64,000 bases of DNA from Cystobasidiopsis lactophilus (taxonomy: Eukaryota; Basidiomycota; Agaricostilbomycetes; Agaricostilbales; Chionosphaeraceae): the NCBI GenBank assembly GCA_001599975.1, contig BCIO01000007.1:4595-68594 (forward strand), read 5' to 3'. This document shows, piece by piece, positions 54,787 through 64,000 of this stretch; the stretch's first letter is position 1, and each line of letters begins with the position of its first letter. Both the position numbers and the translations under genes were made by a program. The notes under the pieces were generated by a model. It was not told the DNA's origin. It did no database searches and worked only from the letters and a program-made list of their open reading frames with translations.

Positions 54787-55405
54787 TTATTGTACAGACG
54801 GACAGTTGTAGCGATTCTCTTTCTCCTCTTGCAACGCAGCTTTGTACTTGGTCTCTTCCTCCCCGGTGCAAATTGGCCGAACGGAAGTGGCGACTGCGGC
54901 CAGCTCGGAGTGGACGCTGAGGTGGCTCTCTTGCGCCACCAGTCGTGCTAAGATGCTAGGGTAGGTGTCCTGCAGGTGGACAAGCTGAAGAGGGCTCACA
55001 GACCTAGACATTGCGATTTGCCACCCGGCGCCCGCCCCAGGAAGTCCAGCCTGCCTCGTCGGAAGCCAAGTAGAGCACGGGCCCCAGTTGAGTCTGCATA
55101 TCTAAAATGGAATTGGCGGTGCTCTGGGTGCGGTGCGGCGAGATCCAGGCTGGCTTTGAGCGTGCAGAGGGTGACGATGAAGGGGTGCGGTCTTTCGCAC
55201 TGAGGATCCATCCACGAGCGCGCTGGCGGCTTGAGTAGGACTGATGCACGATCTAGATGCCCTGGACGCAGTGCCTGATGGGCCTCTTGAGGACTTGTCG
55301 AGCAGGCTTGAGTGCCTCTCGGAGACGCCATCCAACAGAGCCAGCTGCCGTCGACCGCCGGGTTTCACATCAATACTAAATGACAAGACTCGGACTGTCG
55401 ACCAT
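54787..55405 (-). CDS. Hypothetical small multi-exon gene
   Basis: Not recognised. Candidate exons: MVDSP, with a possible intron to SVGWRLREALKPARQVLKRP; CERPHPFIVTLCTLKASLDL continuing to GARALLGFRRGRLDFLGRAP; and a last exon DTYPSILARLVAQESHLSVH, ELAAVATSVRPICTGEEETK, ENRYNCPSVQ. The last exon is hydrophilic and helical and ends at a normal stop (54787-54789). GT donors and CAG acceptors of 45-60 bp spacing exist, but phases were not all verified. It lies in the 1.5 kb between PSF3 and NOP58, where a small gene would be expected. Confidence 0.35.
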
Positions 55406-55735
55406 GCTGCCGTTGGCTTCAGAGCACCAGCTAGCCATCCCGCGACTGAGAAGCGCGAGCGAGTTGAAATGGGATTCACAGCATTTCCAGCTTAGCGAAC
55501 CACACAGGGCGACCAGCCAGCATTCACAGCATGCGTTCAGGCATCGTTCAGAACTAATCAACAGGCAGCAAAGTCACGGCTGCTCTCCAAGCCCTTGGCA
55601 GCGCACCCGCTCTGAAAGTTTTTTTTTCCTGGCCTGCATGAATTTGCGCTGGCAGGCTGTTGAGCGCATTGGACGAAGCATGCTCGGTTTGTTGCCTTTG
55701 CCTTGACCATTTGCTGGTATACAGCTTACACAGGG

Positions 55736-57972
55736 ATGGCGCGAACAGTTCTATTCGAGACGTCCTTGGGCTTCTGCCTGTTCGAGCTGAACGAGGCCAA
55801 AGGGGCGCTCGATGAAAATTTACCGGCGAAGCTGGCCACTCCCGCGCTCGCCTCCAACTTGTGCGCTTCCTCCTTATACACTGTATATACAGCAGCATTA
55901 ACTAACAGCGAACATAACGCAGGCTCAAGCTCAAGTCGATCCACCGCTTCCAATCGACCGCGGACGCAGTGGCCGACATCTCCGCTTTGCAGGACGGCAA
56001 GCTCTCCAAGAACCTCAAGAAGTTCCTCGTCGACGGCGTCCAGTCTGACCTCAAGAAGGGGGCCACAGCGCCCAGCTTGATCGTCAGCGAGCCAAAGCTG
56101 GGTGAGCCGCAATGTTACAAAATTTAATGCAAAAGTTCAACTTAACAACTGTGGCAAAATAGGCGGCGCCATCGCCAAGAAGCTCGGCATCAACGTCGTC
56201 GCCAACGCCAGCACGGAGGACCTCTACCGCGGCATCCGCGAGCAGCTCGTGTCTTTGCTCGGCGACGTCGACGAATCCGACCTCACCACCATGAACCTGG
56301 GTCTCTCCCACTCCCTGTCCAGGTGCGCTGAGCTCCACATTATATACCTTGCATGGCTTGGTATCGATGCCCGGTTCGTTGCACAGATACAAGCTCAAGT
56401 TCTCGCCGGACAAGGTGGACACCATGGTCGTCCAGGCCATCGCTCTGCTCGACGACCTCGACAAGGAGATCAACATTTACGCCATGCGCGTCAAGGTGCG
56501 GCTGCCTACTTACCCTCTGTCATAGTCGAAGGACTGAGATCTTTCTGTATGGCGCACAGGAATGGTACGGCTGGCATTTCCCGGAAATGGCCAAGATCAT
56601 CTCCGACAACCTGGCCTACGCCAAGTGCATCAAGGCCATGGGCTTCCGCACCTCGGCCGCCACCACCGACTTCTCCTCCCTGCTGCCCGAAGAGCTCGAG
56701 GAGACTTTAAAAGCCGCGGCCGTCATCTCCATGGGCACCGAGATCTCCATCACCGACCTGACCCACATCAACCTCCTCGCCGAGCAGGTCATCTCCATCA
56801 CCGAGTACCGCACCGAGCTGTTCGAGTACCTCCGCAACCGCATGGCCGCCATCGCCCCCAACCTGACCGCCCTCGTCGGCGAGCTGGTCGGCGCCCGCTT
56901 GATCGCCCACTCTGGCTCGCTCATGTCCCTCGCCAAAGCGCCCGCCTCGACCATCCAAATCCTAGGCGCCGAGAAGGCCCTCTTCAGAGCTTTGAAGACC
57001 AAGCACGACACCCCCAAGTACGGCTTGATCTTCCACGCCTCCCTGGTCGGGTCGGCCCCACAGCAGTTGAAGGGCAAAATGGCACGCATGGTCTCTGGCA
57101 AAGTGGCCCTCGCCGTGCGCTACGACGCGCTGGCAGACGCCGACACCCGCTCCGAGCCGGACGCCGCTTCCATTGGCGTCTCCGGCCGATCTCGCCTAGA
57201 GGCACGGCTGAGGCAGTTGGAAGCTGGGCTGGGCATCACCTCGGTCAAGAGGCTCGCGGGCCAAGGGCAGCAGTCGAACAAGTTTGCGTTTGGCAAGACC
57301 GGCAACGGGTCCTACAACCCAGCCGCCGACTCGCTCATCCCCACCCAAGTCGCCCAGGCGTCGACGTCCCAGACTTTGATTTCAGAGGTGGACCAGGTGA
57401 GTTGGCTCTTCCCTTCTTCCCTTTTCTGGGATCTCGCTCAAGGTTTCTCAACTCACAGGAAACACCGGCTAAGAAGGACAAAAAGGTGGGCTGGCAATCT
57501 TTCCTCTCTTATACGCATAGCAATCGTATTCACCAGGTATTGCACCACAGAAGAAGCGCAAGTCGGAGGCGCTGGACGCCGACACCACTTTGGCGACAGA
57601 GAACGGGGATGAAGAAGAGGATGAAGAGGTGCGTTCGACCCTTTCCATTTCATACATTCAGGGTCTGATATGCAGGGTCTGTGCGCACAGGCCCGACGGG
57701 AGCGCAAGCGCCTCAAGAAAGAAGCCAAAAAGGCCGCCAAGGCCGCAGCGGCCGGCGGGGAAGACACCTCCTTCGCGCCCTCCACACCTGCCAACGGCGA
57801 AACCAGCAGCAAGAAGTCCAAGAAGCGGAAAGAGTCGCTAGCAACTGGGGAGGAGGAGGAGGGGTCGTCGGAGAAGAAGTCGAAGAAGGACAAGAAGCGG
57901 AGCTTGGACGGCGCGGAGGTGGAAAGTGGCAGCGAGAAGAAGAAGAAGCACAAGAAGTCCCACGACGCTTAA
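55736..57972 (+). CDS. NOP58: Nop58, box C/D snoRNP core protein
   Basis: Nop58 binds box C/D snoRNAs with Nop56, Nop1 and Snu13 and directs rRNA 2'-O-methylation in the nucleolus. [20 protein letters not shown] is the NOP5 N-terminus. [60 protein letters not shown] and [20 protein letters not shown] form the coiled-coil domain. [17 protein letters not shown] and [20 protein letters not shown] are the NOSIC region. The Nop domain has [33 protein letters not shown] and [20 protein letters not shown]. The C-terminal tail is the lysine/acid-rich KKE/D type ([25 protein letters not shown]) that marks Nop58 rather than Nop56. Eight or nine exons. Confidence 0.95.
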
Positions 57973-58215
57973 TTCGGTCCCCCCTCGCATTGGGGATGGC
58001 TTTCCTTCTTTGTATGACCTCTATCCGTTCTTGGCTCGTTTTCCGTTCTCGGTCTATTCGTTCTTGCTTCGATGTGTTTTGCAAATACCCCTCCTTGGAT
58101 GTCTACATCATTTTGTGTCATTTCCATCATTCATGGGACGATTTGAGAGCATGAATCGGGCTATGTACAATTTGGCTTCAAGTGCATGATGATGCGGTGG
58201 CGAATGAAGGCTTCG

Positions 58216-59129
58216 TTAGCGTATCTTCCTGACCGTCAACAGTAACACCATAGCGAGTAGGAGACCACTCGTCACTTGCTGGCAGGAGGCTCTTGAGAGA
58301 CGAAAGCGCCTAGAGTCGGGGACCCAAAATTGAGCATAGGTTGCGGGAAGAAGTGGACCAGAAGAAAGTTCACCAGTGATACCCGCAGTGAGCTGCTTGC
58401 GCGCCTGACTGAGGTAGCCAAAGAAACCGTCCGACGAGTCTTTCTCGCCCTTATGGTCCCATTCCTCTGTGAGTCGAAGTGGTGTGCATAAGTTCCTGAT
58501 CGCGAGGGAAGGAGCGAAGGGTACCAACCTTGATGGTGAACAACCTTGCCACTTTGATCTCTCTCAATGGTGATCAAAGAGTTGACGACTTTGGTGGGCG
58601 CTTTAGAAGCATCTCTCTACAGGCCGACTTCAACTTCCATTCCAGGCCGCAGAAGTGGGCAGCTCACGTAGTACGAGACGTCCTGGTCGACGAGCAGAGT
58701 AGTATCGGGAAGGCTCTTGGGCGTCTCGAGCAGGTTTTGCTTGTCGACGGTGCTCTTCTCGAAGATCTTAGCCAGCCCGTTGAACTGCTCTTTGATTTGC
58801 CCAAGGCCCTTGGCGAACCCAATGGGATCATGGAAGACGGCATTTTCCTGTGCTCCTGAGATCAGTAATGTTGCAGCAAGCGTGATCGTGGACACCCACT
58901 TCGTACATCGAGTAAGTCTCCTCGGACAATTCAGAAGCTTTCGAGCTGTAAAGCGTGCGCAGCTTGGCCAGGATGTCAGCTTCTTGGGCATTTGGTTGTC
59001 TCGTAGGAAGGGCCTGAAACGCATCGCCGCAAGTCAAAAGAGGCACGAGAAGCATGTTCCCAAAGCGCGAACCCGAGTCTCTGCGGCAGTCAAGCCCGAG
59101 CGGTTGTGCGACTTTGTGTTGATGGACAT
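58216..59129 (-). CDS. Tail-anchored NTF2/SnoaL-like protein (DUF2358-like)
   Basis: Exon 1 reads MSINTKSHNRSGLTAAETR. A phase-0 intron leads to ALPTRQPNAQEADILAKLRT, then LYSSKASELSEETYSMYE. The domain core is NAVFHDPIGFAKGLGQIKEQ and FNGLAKIFEK, then LLVDQDVSYYV, LLRPGMEVEVGL, SLITIERDQSGKVVHHQ and EEWDHKGEK. This order (y....vF.DP...~Gl..ik.qF..L, then I..+..GKv..H...Wd) is the cone-shaped NTF2/SnoaL fold seen in DUF2358-type proteins. The chain ends with GFFGYLSQARKQLTAGITGE and a C-terminal helix TSGLLLAMVLLLTV followed by RKIR, which would anchor it in a membrane with the domain in the cytosol. Function unknown. Confidence 0.72.
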
Positions 59130-59442
59130 GGCTCGGAGTCTGAGAGTAGGTCTATAACGAAGGCAAGTCCGTTGCATCGCTCCAAGAGGTCAAGAACACG
59201 TCAAAAGGCAGATCGCAGCCAAGCAGCGTCATGGTGGCGACAGCGCTCGATCTCCACCGAGCTGGCATCTCACGGGAAGTGGAGCACATTGAGATGCACT
59301 GGTTCAGCCTGCATATGGCCTGTGGAAGTGACGCTCGGGCAGCTCGAAGTCAAGGACCAAGTTGGACTGGAGTGGCATTTCCAACGCGAATATCACTTGA
59401 GTGGATGGCCGATTTCAAGTGGTAGCAATGCAACAGGATGCT
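59130..59442. other. Gap between two minus-strand genes
   Basis: Nothing coding is supported; a short plus-strand frame at 59231-59425 has no family features. Confidence 0.5.
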
Positions 59443-60824
59443 TCAATCAAACGTGATCTTCTTTCCTTTTACAGGAACACCTCCAACCGCCGCCCTCTCC
59501 TGGGCCAGCTTCTTCGCTTGCCAAGATGGATGCAGCGGCTCGGACTCGACCTTCTCTTGCTGTCTCTTCTTCTCCGCCTGCGCCGCTTGGTTCTGGAGAT
59601 CGAGAAGCTGGGCGCGCTGCCGCTTCTCCTCCCGCTCGTCTTGGCTGGACAAACCACGGGCTTTCCGCCTGGCGTCGACCGCAGCTCGAGCAGCTTGCTC
59701 TGCCTCGCGCTCCTTCTGAAGGAAGTGCGCTTTCTTGCCGTACTTGCGAACCAGTATTCTGGAAGGCAAAGAGGATCAGTTGAATGGAACGAAACGGGTT
59801 TGCCACCCGGTGTGAAATCGCCACTCACTCTCGCCGAGCCCGTTGACCTCTGCGGTTCTTCTTGACGCCGACCTCTTCAAAGCTCTCGACCGAGCCACCG
59901 TCACTGTCATCGTCGGAACCGGGTACAAAGCCGCCAGCCAGCGAAGGGAGGAAGGTGGACTTGGCGATCTTGGGCTTGGTTGACGAAGTCGAGGTAGAGG
60001 CTTGGGGAACAGCCAGGTCATCGTCGCTGTCGGATTGGCCGTCATCGGATTGATCGCTGCCAGAGACCACCGGCGCCGTCTGGCGCTTCTCCTTGGGCTG
60101 GGCCTCCGCCGCTTCAGAAGCCTTCCCTTTCCCCTTGTCCTTGGTCACCTTTTCCTTGTCTCCCGGCAGCTGCTTGTTGGGCTTTGACGTCTTGGGCGTC
60201 TGAGAGCCGGTCTTCTTGTCGGACGGGTTCAAGCTGTCCAGCGCTTGCTTGATGAGCTTCGAGCCATACAGCCTTTCGAAAGCGGGTGCCCCTGGCGACT
60301 TCTTCTGAAGCTCTTCCAGCTTGGCAAAGGATTGCTCATTGAGTCGCTGCTTGAAAGAGCGGTGCTCATTGGCATATTGAAAGAGGCAATAGTCGGAGAA
60401 AGTTTTGAGGTCGATGGCCTTTGCATTTCCCAAAGACAAATGAGAGTCGACCACGGGCTTTGTGACCTGAGAACCCACCTTGACACCATCTAGTTGAGCT
60501 TGGAGGTCACCATTGGACGCTGAGGCCGACCCCGAGGGTTCGCTCCTGCGTTCGTGGCCAAAAGTGAGCTCGCCTGCCCACAAACTGTTAGGCAAGCAAC
60601 CCACGCATTCTTCTTGATCCATTTGGAAATCTTCTGCGCTTCAAAGATCTTGGCCTTCTTAGCCAGCTTGGGCAGCACGCGCTGGCAATGAGGCTGCAAA
60701 ACAATTTTCGGGCGGCGAACAGTCAGAAGAGGTGCGCGAGGCTCGGGATGGGTTCGAGGCTCACCAAAAGGCCAAGTTCGACCTTGGACGACTTCTTGGG
60801 CTTGGACTTTTGAGGTTTCGGCAT
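59443..60824 (-). CDS. BUD22: Bud22/SRFBP1-like ribosome biogenesis protein
   Basis: Bud22 is a nucleolar factor for 18S rRNA maturation. MPKPQKSKPKKSSKVELGLL begins a basic N-terminus. PHCQRVLPKLAKKAKIFEAQ, then KISKWIKK, forms the first conserved helix. IDLKTFSDYCLFQYANEHRS follows, then a long charged, low-complexity middle (SGSDQSDDGQSDSDDDLAVP). The conserved C-terminus is VKKNRRGQRARR, ILVRKYGKKAHFLQKEREAE, LHPSWQAKKLAQER and VPVKGKKITFD. The pair KNRRGQRARR and LHPSW.AKK...GKKItFD is the Bud22/SRFBP1 signature, so the stop at 59443-59445 is secure. Three or four exons. Divergent from TFB2. Confidence 0.88.
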
Positions 60825-61239
60825 GATGGCAGGCGGCCGACTGCTCAAAAGGGGCGAAGTCGCTTTCTCGCTCAGACCACCACCTTCTCCCAAGTGGTAG
60901 CCTCACCCCGGCCCTCGGCTCCCTGGCGAGGTCTGAACCCGCTCAACAAGTGTGGCAGCAGCCTCTGCAGACCGCAATGCGAGGGTAAGAGCCCCGTTCT
61001 TCGCTCTCGAAATTGCTCGCCCAAAAATTCCTGCGCCGACCCTCGACCTTTTAAAATGATGTTATCCTACGCACCGTATATAGCATGTTAGACTGCTGAA
61101 GATCTTCAATGTTGATCAGCGTTATTTGCACGTCAGACTGATACCTGCCCTCTCTTCTGCTTTGCCATTGACTTTTCATTCCGCTGTTGTTCAAATCGCT
61201 GACTTTGTTTTATCGCTTTTGTTTTGGCCTCTCCAAAAG
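60825..61239. promoter_or_regulatory. Bidirectional promoter region of BUD22 and TFB2
   Basis: A 415-bp gap between divergent start codons. It has an A/T-richer patch around 61040-61090 (TTTTAAAATGATGTTATCC; CGTATATAGC). No defined factor site is claimed. Confidence 0.5.
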
Positions 61240-63240
61240 ATGCAGACGGAAAGCCACGAAACAGCGCATTTTGTGAACGGCATCTTGGCCTTCCTCAAGG
61301 GCTTGCCAGAGACCACGGTGCATCGGCTGTTCGAGGCGCCTTCCAGCTGCTTGGCCGTCTTTCGACTCTTGCCGGACTATGCCAGGCACTGCGTCCTGGT
61401 CGTGCTGTGGCTGGAAAAGCCGCTCAGCTTGACCCAGCTTGAAGTTCTGTTTCGTCGAGCCGAAGGAAAGAGGTGGGCGGTGCTCCCTGCTTCATATCCT
61501 CGATATAGGTCTGAATTGTGCCAGCCACAGGCACCTCGATGGTGCGGTGAAAGCGCTGCAAGAGCTGCACTTGCTCTACACCGATCGCGGGTATGCCGAA
61601 CTCGACAGCTCGTTCAAGGAGCACTTTCGGCGCGCTTTGACCGGCGGGTGAGTGGAAACCCCCTTTCGATAGCATGGTTATCGTTGAGCACTCTCCTTCA
61701 CAGTGGCGATCACCAATCGTTTGGCGTCCCGGCCGAGTTCTCCGACGCCAATGTTGACGTCGACTTTTTGGATTCTTATGCCACCACCCAATGGGAGGTG
61801 TGGCAACCCTTCCCGTCCTTTCCCTTCCTCTTAATTCACATCTCATCATTGCAGACCATCCTTCATTACATGGTCGGCTCGGATCTCCCAACTCGGCCCA
61901 GCTCCAACGTGCTTGCGCTGCTTCACAAGTCGGGATTGATGTACAACGAGTGGGCTCCACTGCACCGTCCATCAGGCTACTCAGATCTGATCCCACCGTC
62001 CTGTTTGTCCACAGAGGAAGCCGCAAATCGACGGGCACGATCACCTCCAAAGGCTTCCAATTCTTGCTGGAAGAGGTCAACCGCCAGCTTTGGGATTTGC
62101 TGCTCAAGTACCTGGAGACGGCAGAGGTTCGTTGCCTGCCTTTTTACCATATTAGTTCCTTTCTAATAAAGGAGGGGGGCTGAACAGGAGAAGGAGCTAG
62201 ACTTGGTCGAAGTGACAGGCTTCCTCTTCATGCTCGGCAGCTTGGAGCTCGGCGAGGTTGGTGGTGTTCTCTTTCTAAGTCCGATAGTTCTCTTTGATAG
62301 CGCCAGTTTACAGGCCTATTCGACTGAGAACCTGTCAACCACGCAAATGCAAGTCTTGGCTGATCTGACCGACTACGGCTTAATCTACCGTAAGAACGTG
62401 AGCGGACGCATCCACAGCTACTACAAGAGCTCGATCCTGAGTTGGTGCTCACAGGGCGAGTCGCAAATCTACTACCCGACTCGCTTGGTCACGACGCTCA
62501 CCTCCTCGGCCCCGCCTTTGCTCCTCACCTCGCAAGCCAACACGGCGAAAGGCTTCCTCATTGTCGAGACGAACTATCGGGTCTACGCTTATACGAGTGC
62601 GTGTTTTTCCTTACCCGTTATGAGTGCTTCTCATATGAGACCTGGAAACTTGCACAGACAACCCGTTGCAGATCGCCATCCTCAACTTGTTTTTGACGTT
62701 GAAGGCCCGATTTCCCAACTTGGTCATCGGCTCTTTGACCCGCGAAAGTGTCAAAGCCGCCCTCAAGAAGGGCATCACCGCCGATCAGGTGGGTTGTTCT
62801 TCCACCTATATCCCATTTCGAGATGAAAAGAGGAAGGAAAACCGCAGATCATCACCTTCTTAACGACGCACGCCCACCCTCAAATGCGCAAGCAAGAGCC
62901 TCTCCTCCCACCCACCGTCACCGACCAAGTCCGACTTTGGGAGCTCGAGAAGAACCGGGTGTCCAACGCTTCCGGTTTCCTGTACGAGGACTTCAGAGCG
63001 GCCGCGGACTTCAACTTGGTGCGCGAGTACGCCCAGCAAATCAACGCCATCATCTGGCAGGCCGATCCCACCACCACGCCGCCGAACTGCTGGCGAATCT
63101 TTGTGACCGAGGCGGGGCATGTGCAAGTTCGGTGAGTGGCCGTCACCTACCCGTACTGCGAAGTGCCAACGGCATGCGCCTCCCACAGGGACTTCATCAA
63201 ACGGCGTATGGCAAACCCGGCAGCTCCAGCAGCGGGCTAG
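61240..63240 (+). CDS. TFB2: TFIIH subunit Tfb2 (p52)
   Basis: Tfb2 is a core TFIIH subunit that binds and stimulates the XPB/Ssl2 helicase in transcription and nucleotide excision repair. [20 protein letters not shown] and [20 protein letters not shown] begin the first winged-helix part. [60 protein letters not shown] and [20 protein letters not shown] follow. [40 protein letters not shown] and [15 protein letters not shown] are the p52 core, and the C-terminal part has [53 protein letters not shown] (the Ssl2-binding clutch) and [16 protein letters not shown]. About ten exons with introns of 50-65 bp. Confidence 0.93.
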
Positions 63241-63296
63241 ATACATGGTCGTAGGTTACGTCTTACCCTCGTACTGCATCGCAGTTTTGACTTTTT

Positions 63297-63329
63297 CGCT
63301 TCGGTGACTGGCTTACAGTCACCGAAGCG
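63297..63329. repeat. Perfect 14-bp inverted repeat with 5-base loop
   Basis: CGCTTCGGTGACTG, loop GCTTA, then CAGTCACCGAAGCG. It lies 57 bp after the TFB2 stop codon and is preceded by five T. In RNA it would form a very stable hairpin in the 3' UTR or at the transcript end. Confidence 0.8.
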
Positions 63330-63856
63330 TGGCGAACACCTGCCGGGCCTCGAACCGCCATTTAGACGGTCGCTCTTTGCGCTCATCTTCCCCTTGGCTG
63401 TCAAGCCTGAATTCAGGTAGGTTGGCCTTTTCTTCCACTTTGATGGAAGTAAATCAATCTGAGTCTTGTGCAGTGAGACTGTTGCGAAGGGGCCAGGATC
63501 GACCACCGTGGGAGCGCTCAGCTGTAGGTGCTCATCTGCCAAACTTCAATCGGAGTGGCTCCTCAAGATTTTGGACCTGCAGGGTCTTCATGAGGTCCAG
63601 AGAGACAAGAATAACAAGCAGATGTTCGGCGACGTGGCAACCGACAGACGCTCAAGTCTGATCAGCCGCTTTGCTCCTTTCAAAGTCCAACCGGATTACC
63701 CGCTCAGCAGTGGCACTGCAGACACCTTTTGTAGCCTTTCTGATGATGACAATCGCTCAAGGGCAGCTTGATTGAAAGGTCACGAGATCCGCCGGCTCCA
63801 CTCCGCTTTGCAATTGAGTTGAGCTTGAACCACGAACGAAGTCCTTCTCTGACCGA
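63330..63856. other. Intergenic region at the right side
   Basis: Short frames on both strands (plus 63466-63771, minus 63237-63542) have no recognised features. They may be exons of a small gene or chance. Confidence 0.4.
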
Positions 63857-64000
63857 ATGTCTTTCTCTGCCAATGACACCTCAACCAGTAGCTCGCGGCG
63901 CTCTGCTGCCACTTCCACCAGCCCGGCTGCTGCCCCGACGGTCTCCGCTGAAGGAGCATTGGTTGCCCAAGCCTTGCAGCAGCTGTCAAACTCCAATGTC
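63857..64000 (+). CDS. 5' end of a gene with a low-complexity N-terminus (partial)
   Basis: ATG at 63857 opens MSFSANDTSTSSSRRSAATS, then TSPAAAPTVSAEGALVAQAL and QQLSNSNV to the window edge. The frame is open to the edge. The Ser/Thr/Ala-rich, basic start with a following helix is typical of a disordered N-terminus of a nuclear or cytosolic protein. No family can be named from 48 residues. Confidence 0.5.
   Translation, partial: MSFSANDTSTSSSRRSAATSTSPAAAPTVSAEGALVAQALQQLSNSNV

Noticed and set aside
56562-57668. Plus-strand frame of 368 codons overlapping NOP58
   Set aside because: Shadow of the NOP58 Nop-domain exon, rich in Arg/His/Pro with no domain sense.
63237-63542. Minus-strand 101-codon frame starting MADEHLQLSAPTVV
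   Set aside because: Plausible first residues, but the rest is basic and low-order, it overlaps the TFB2 stop and the hairpin, and no exon partners were found.
1-64000. tRNA, rRNA, CRISPR arrays, riboswitches, LTR or other retroelements
   Set aside because: No cloverleaf with a T-loop, no rRNA-like block, no regularly spaced repeats and no reverse-transcriptase, integrase or capsid-like reading frame was noticed. The tRNA check was by eye only; a tRNAscan run would settle it.

Overview
The window looks like nuclear DNA of a basidiomycete fungus. Nearly every gene is broken by short introns (about 45-130 bp, mostly GT-AG with CTGAC/CTAAC-like branch sites) and genes are packed on both strands. 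The families are fungal: Zn2Cys6 regulator, Mpv17/Sym1, Rho GTPase, Old-Yellow-Enzyme-like oxidoreductases, GINS Psf3, Tfb2, Bud22. High intron density together with cactin and URI genes favours Basidiomycota; a Pucciniomycotina red-yeast-like lineage is my guess and cannot be proved from one window. I recognised no rRNA, tRNA, CRISPR or retroelement.

Layout. 1-11 kb: 3' end of a possible mitochondrial K+/H+-exchange-related gene, the prefoldin-like URI1, a zinc-free medium-chain reductase, an HD-domain oxygenase of PhnZ/TmpB type, the PIN nuclease SWT1, a glycerol-3-phosphate acyltransferase and an Mpv17-family protein. 11-17 kb: a phytanoyl-CoA-dioxygenase-like enzyme, a 1.24 kb DNA transposon with 16-bp terminal inverted repeats ending 39 bp from that gene's start codon, and a Zn2Cys6 transcription factor. 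17-26 kb: secretory or degradative enzymes (alpha/beta hydrolase, S10 carboxypeptidase, six-hairpin glycosidase) and an unrecognised protein made of two diverged repeats. 25.7-31.2 kb: a tandem pair of GNAT acetyltransferase genes, a membrane-anchored orphan and a Rho GTPase with two GC-AG introns.

32-48 kb is a stretch rich in redox and tailoring enzymes: DUF89 phosphatase, OYE-like reductase, EthD-domain protein, short-chain dehydrogenase, glycosyltransferase, cytochrome P450, a second copy of the two-repeat orphan, and a second OYE-like reductase. No backbone synthase is present, so it is either a catabolic or detoxification neighbourhood or part of a larger cluster.

48-64 kb is housekeeping: mitochondrial ribosomal protein bS18m, cactin, a seven-helix membrane orphan, PSF3, NOP58, a tail-anchored NTF2-like protein, BUD22 and TFB2. 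BUD22/TFB2, the PhnZ-like gene/SWT1 and (at a larger distance) PSF3/NOP58 are divergent pairs. URI1 and the first gene, and the Zn2Cys6 gene and the hydrolase, are convergent with very short gaps.

The least explained item is the two-repeat orphan family (23.7-25.5 kb and 44.0-45.8 kb): two proteins of similar size, each apparently an internal duplication, matching no family I know. Gene limits are given from start to stop codon, introns included. Intron positions are quoted only where protein-family conservation or splice signals fixed them.
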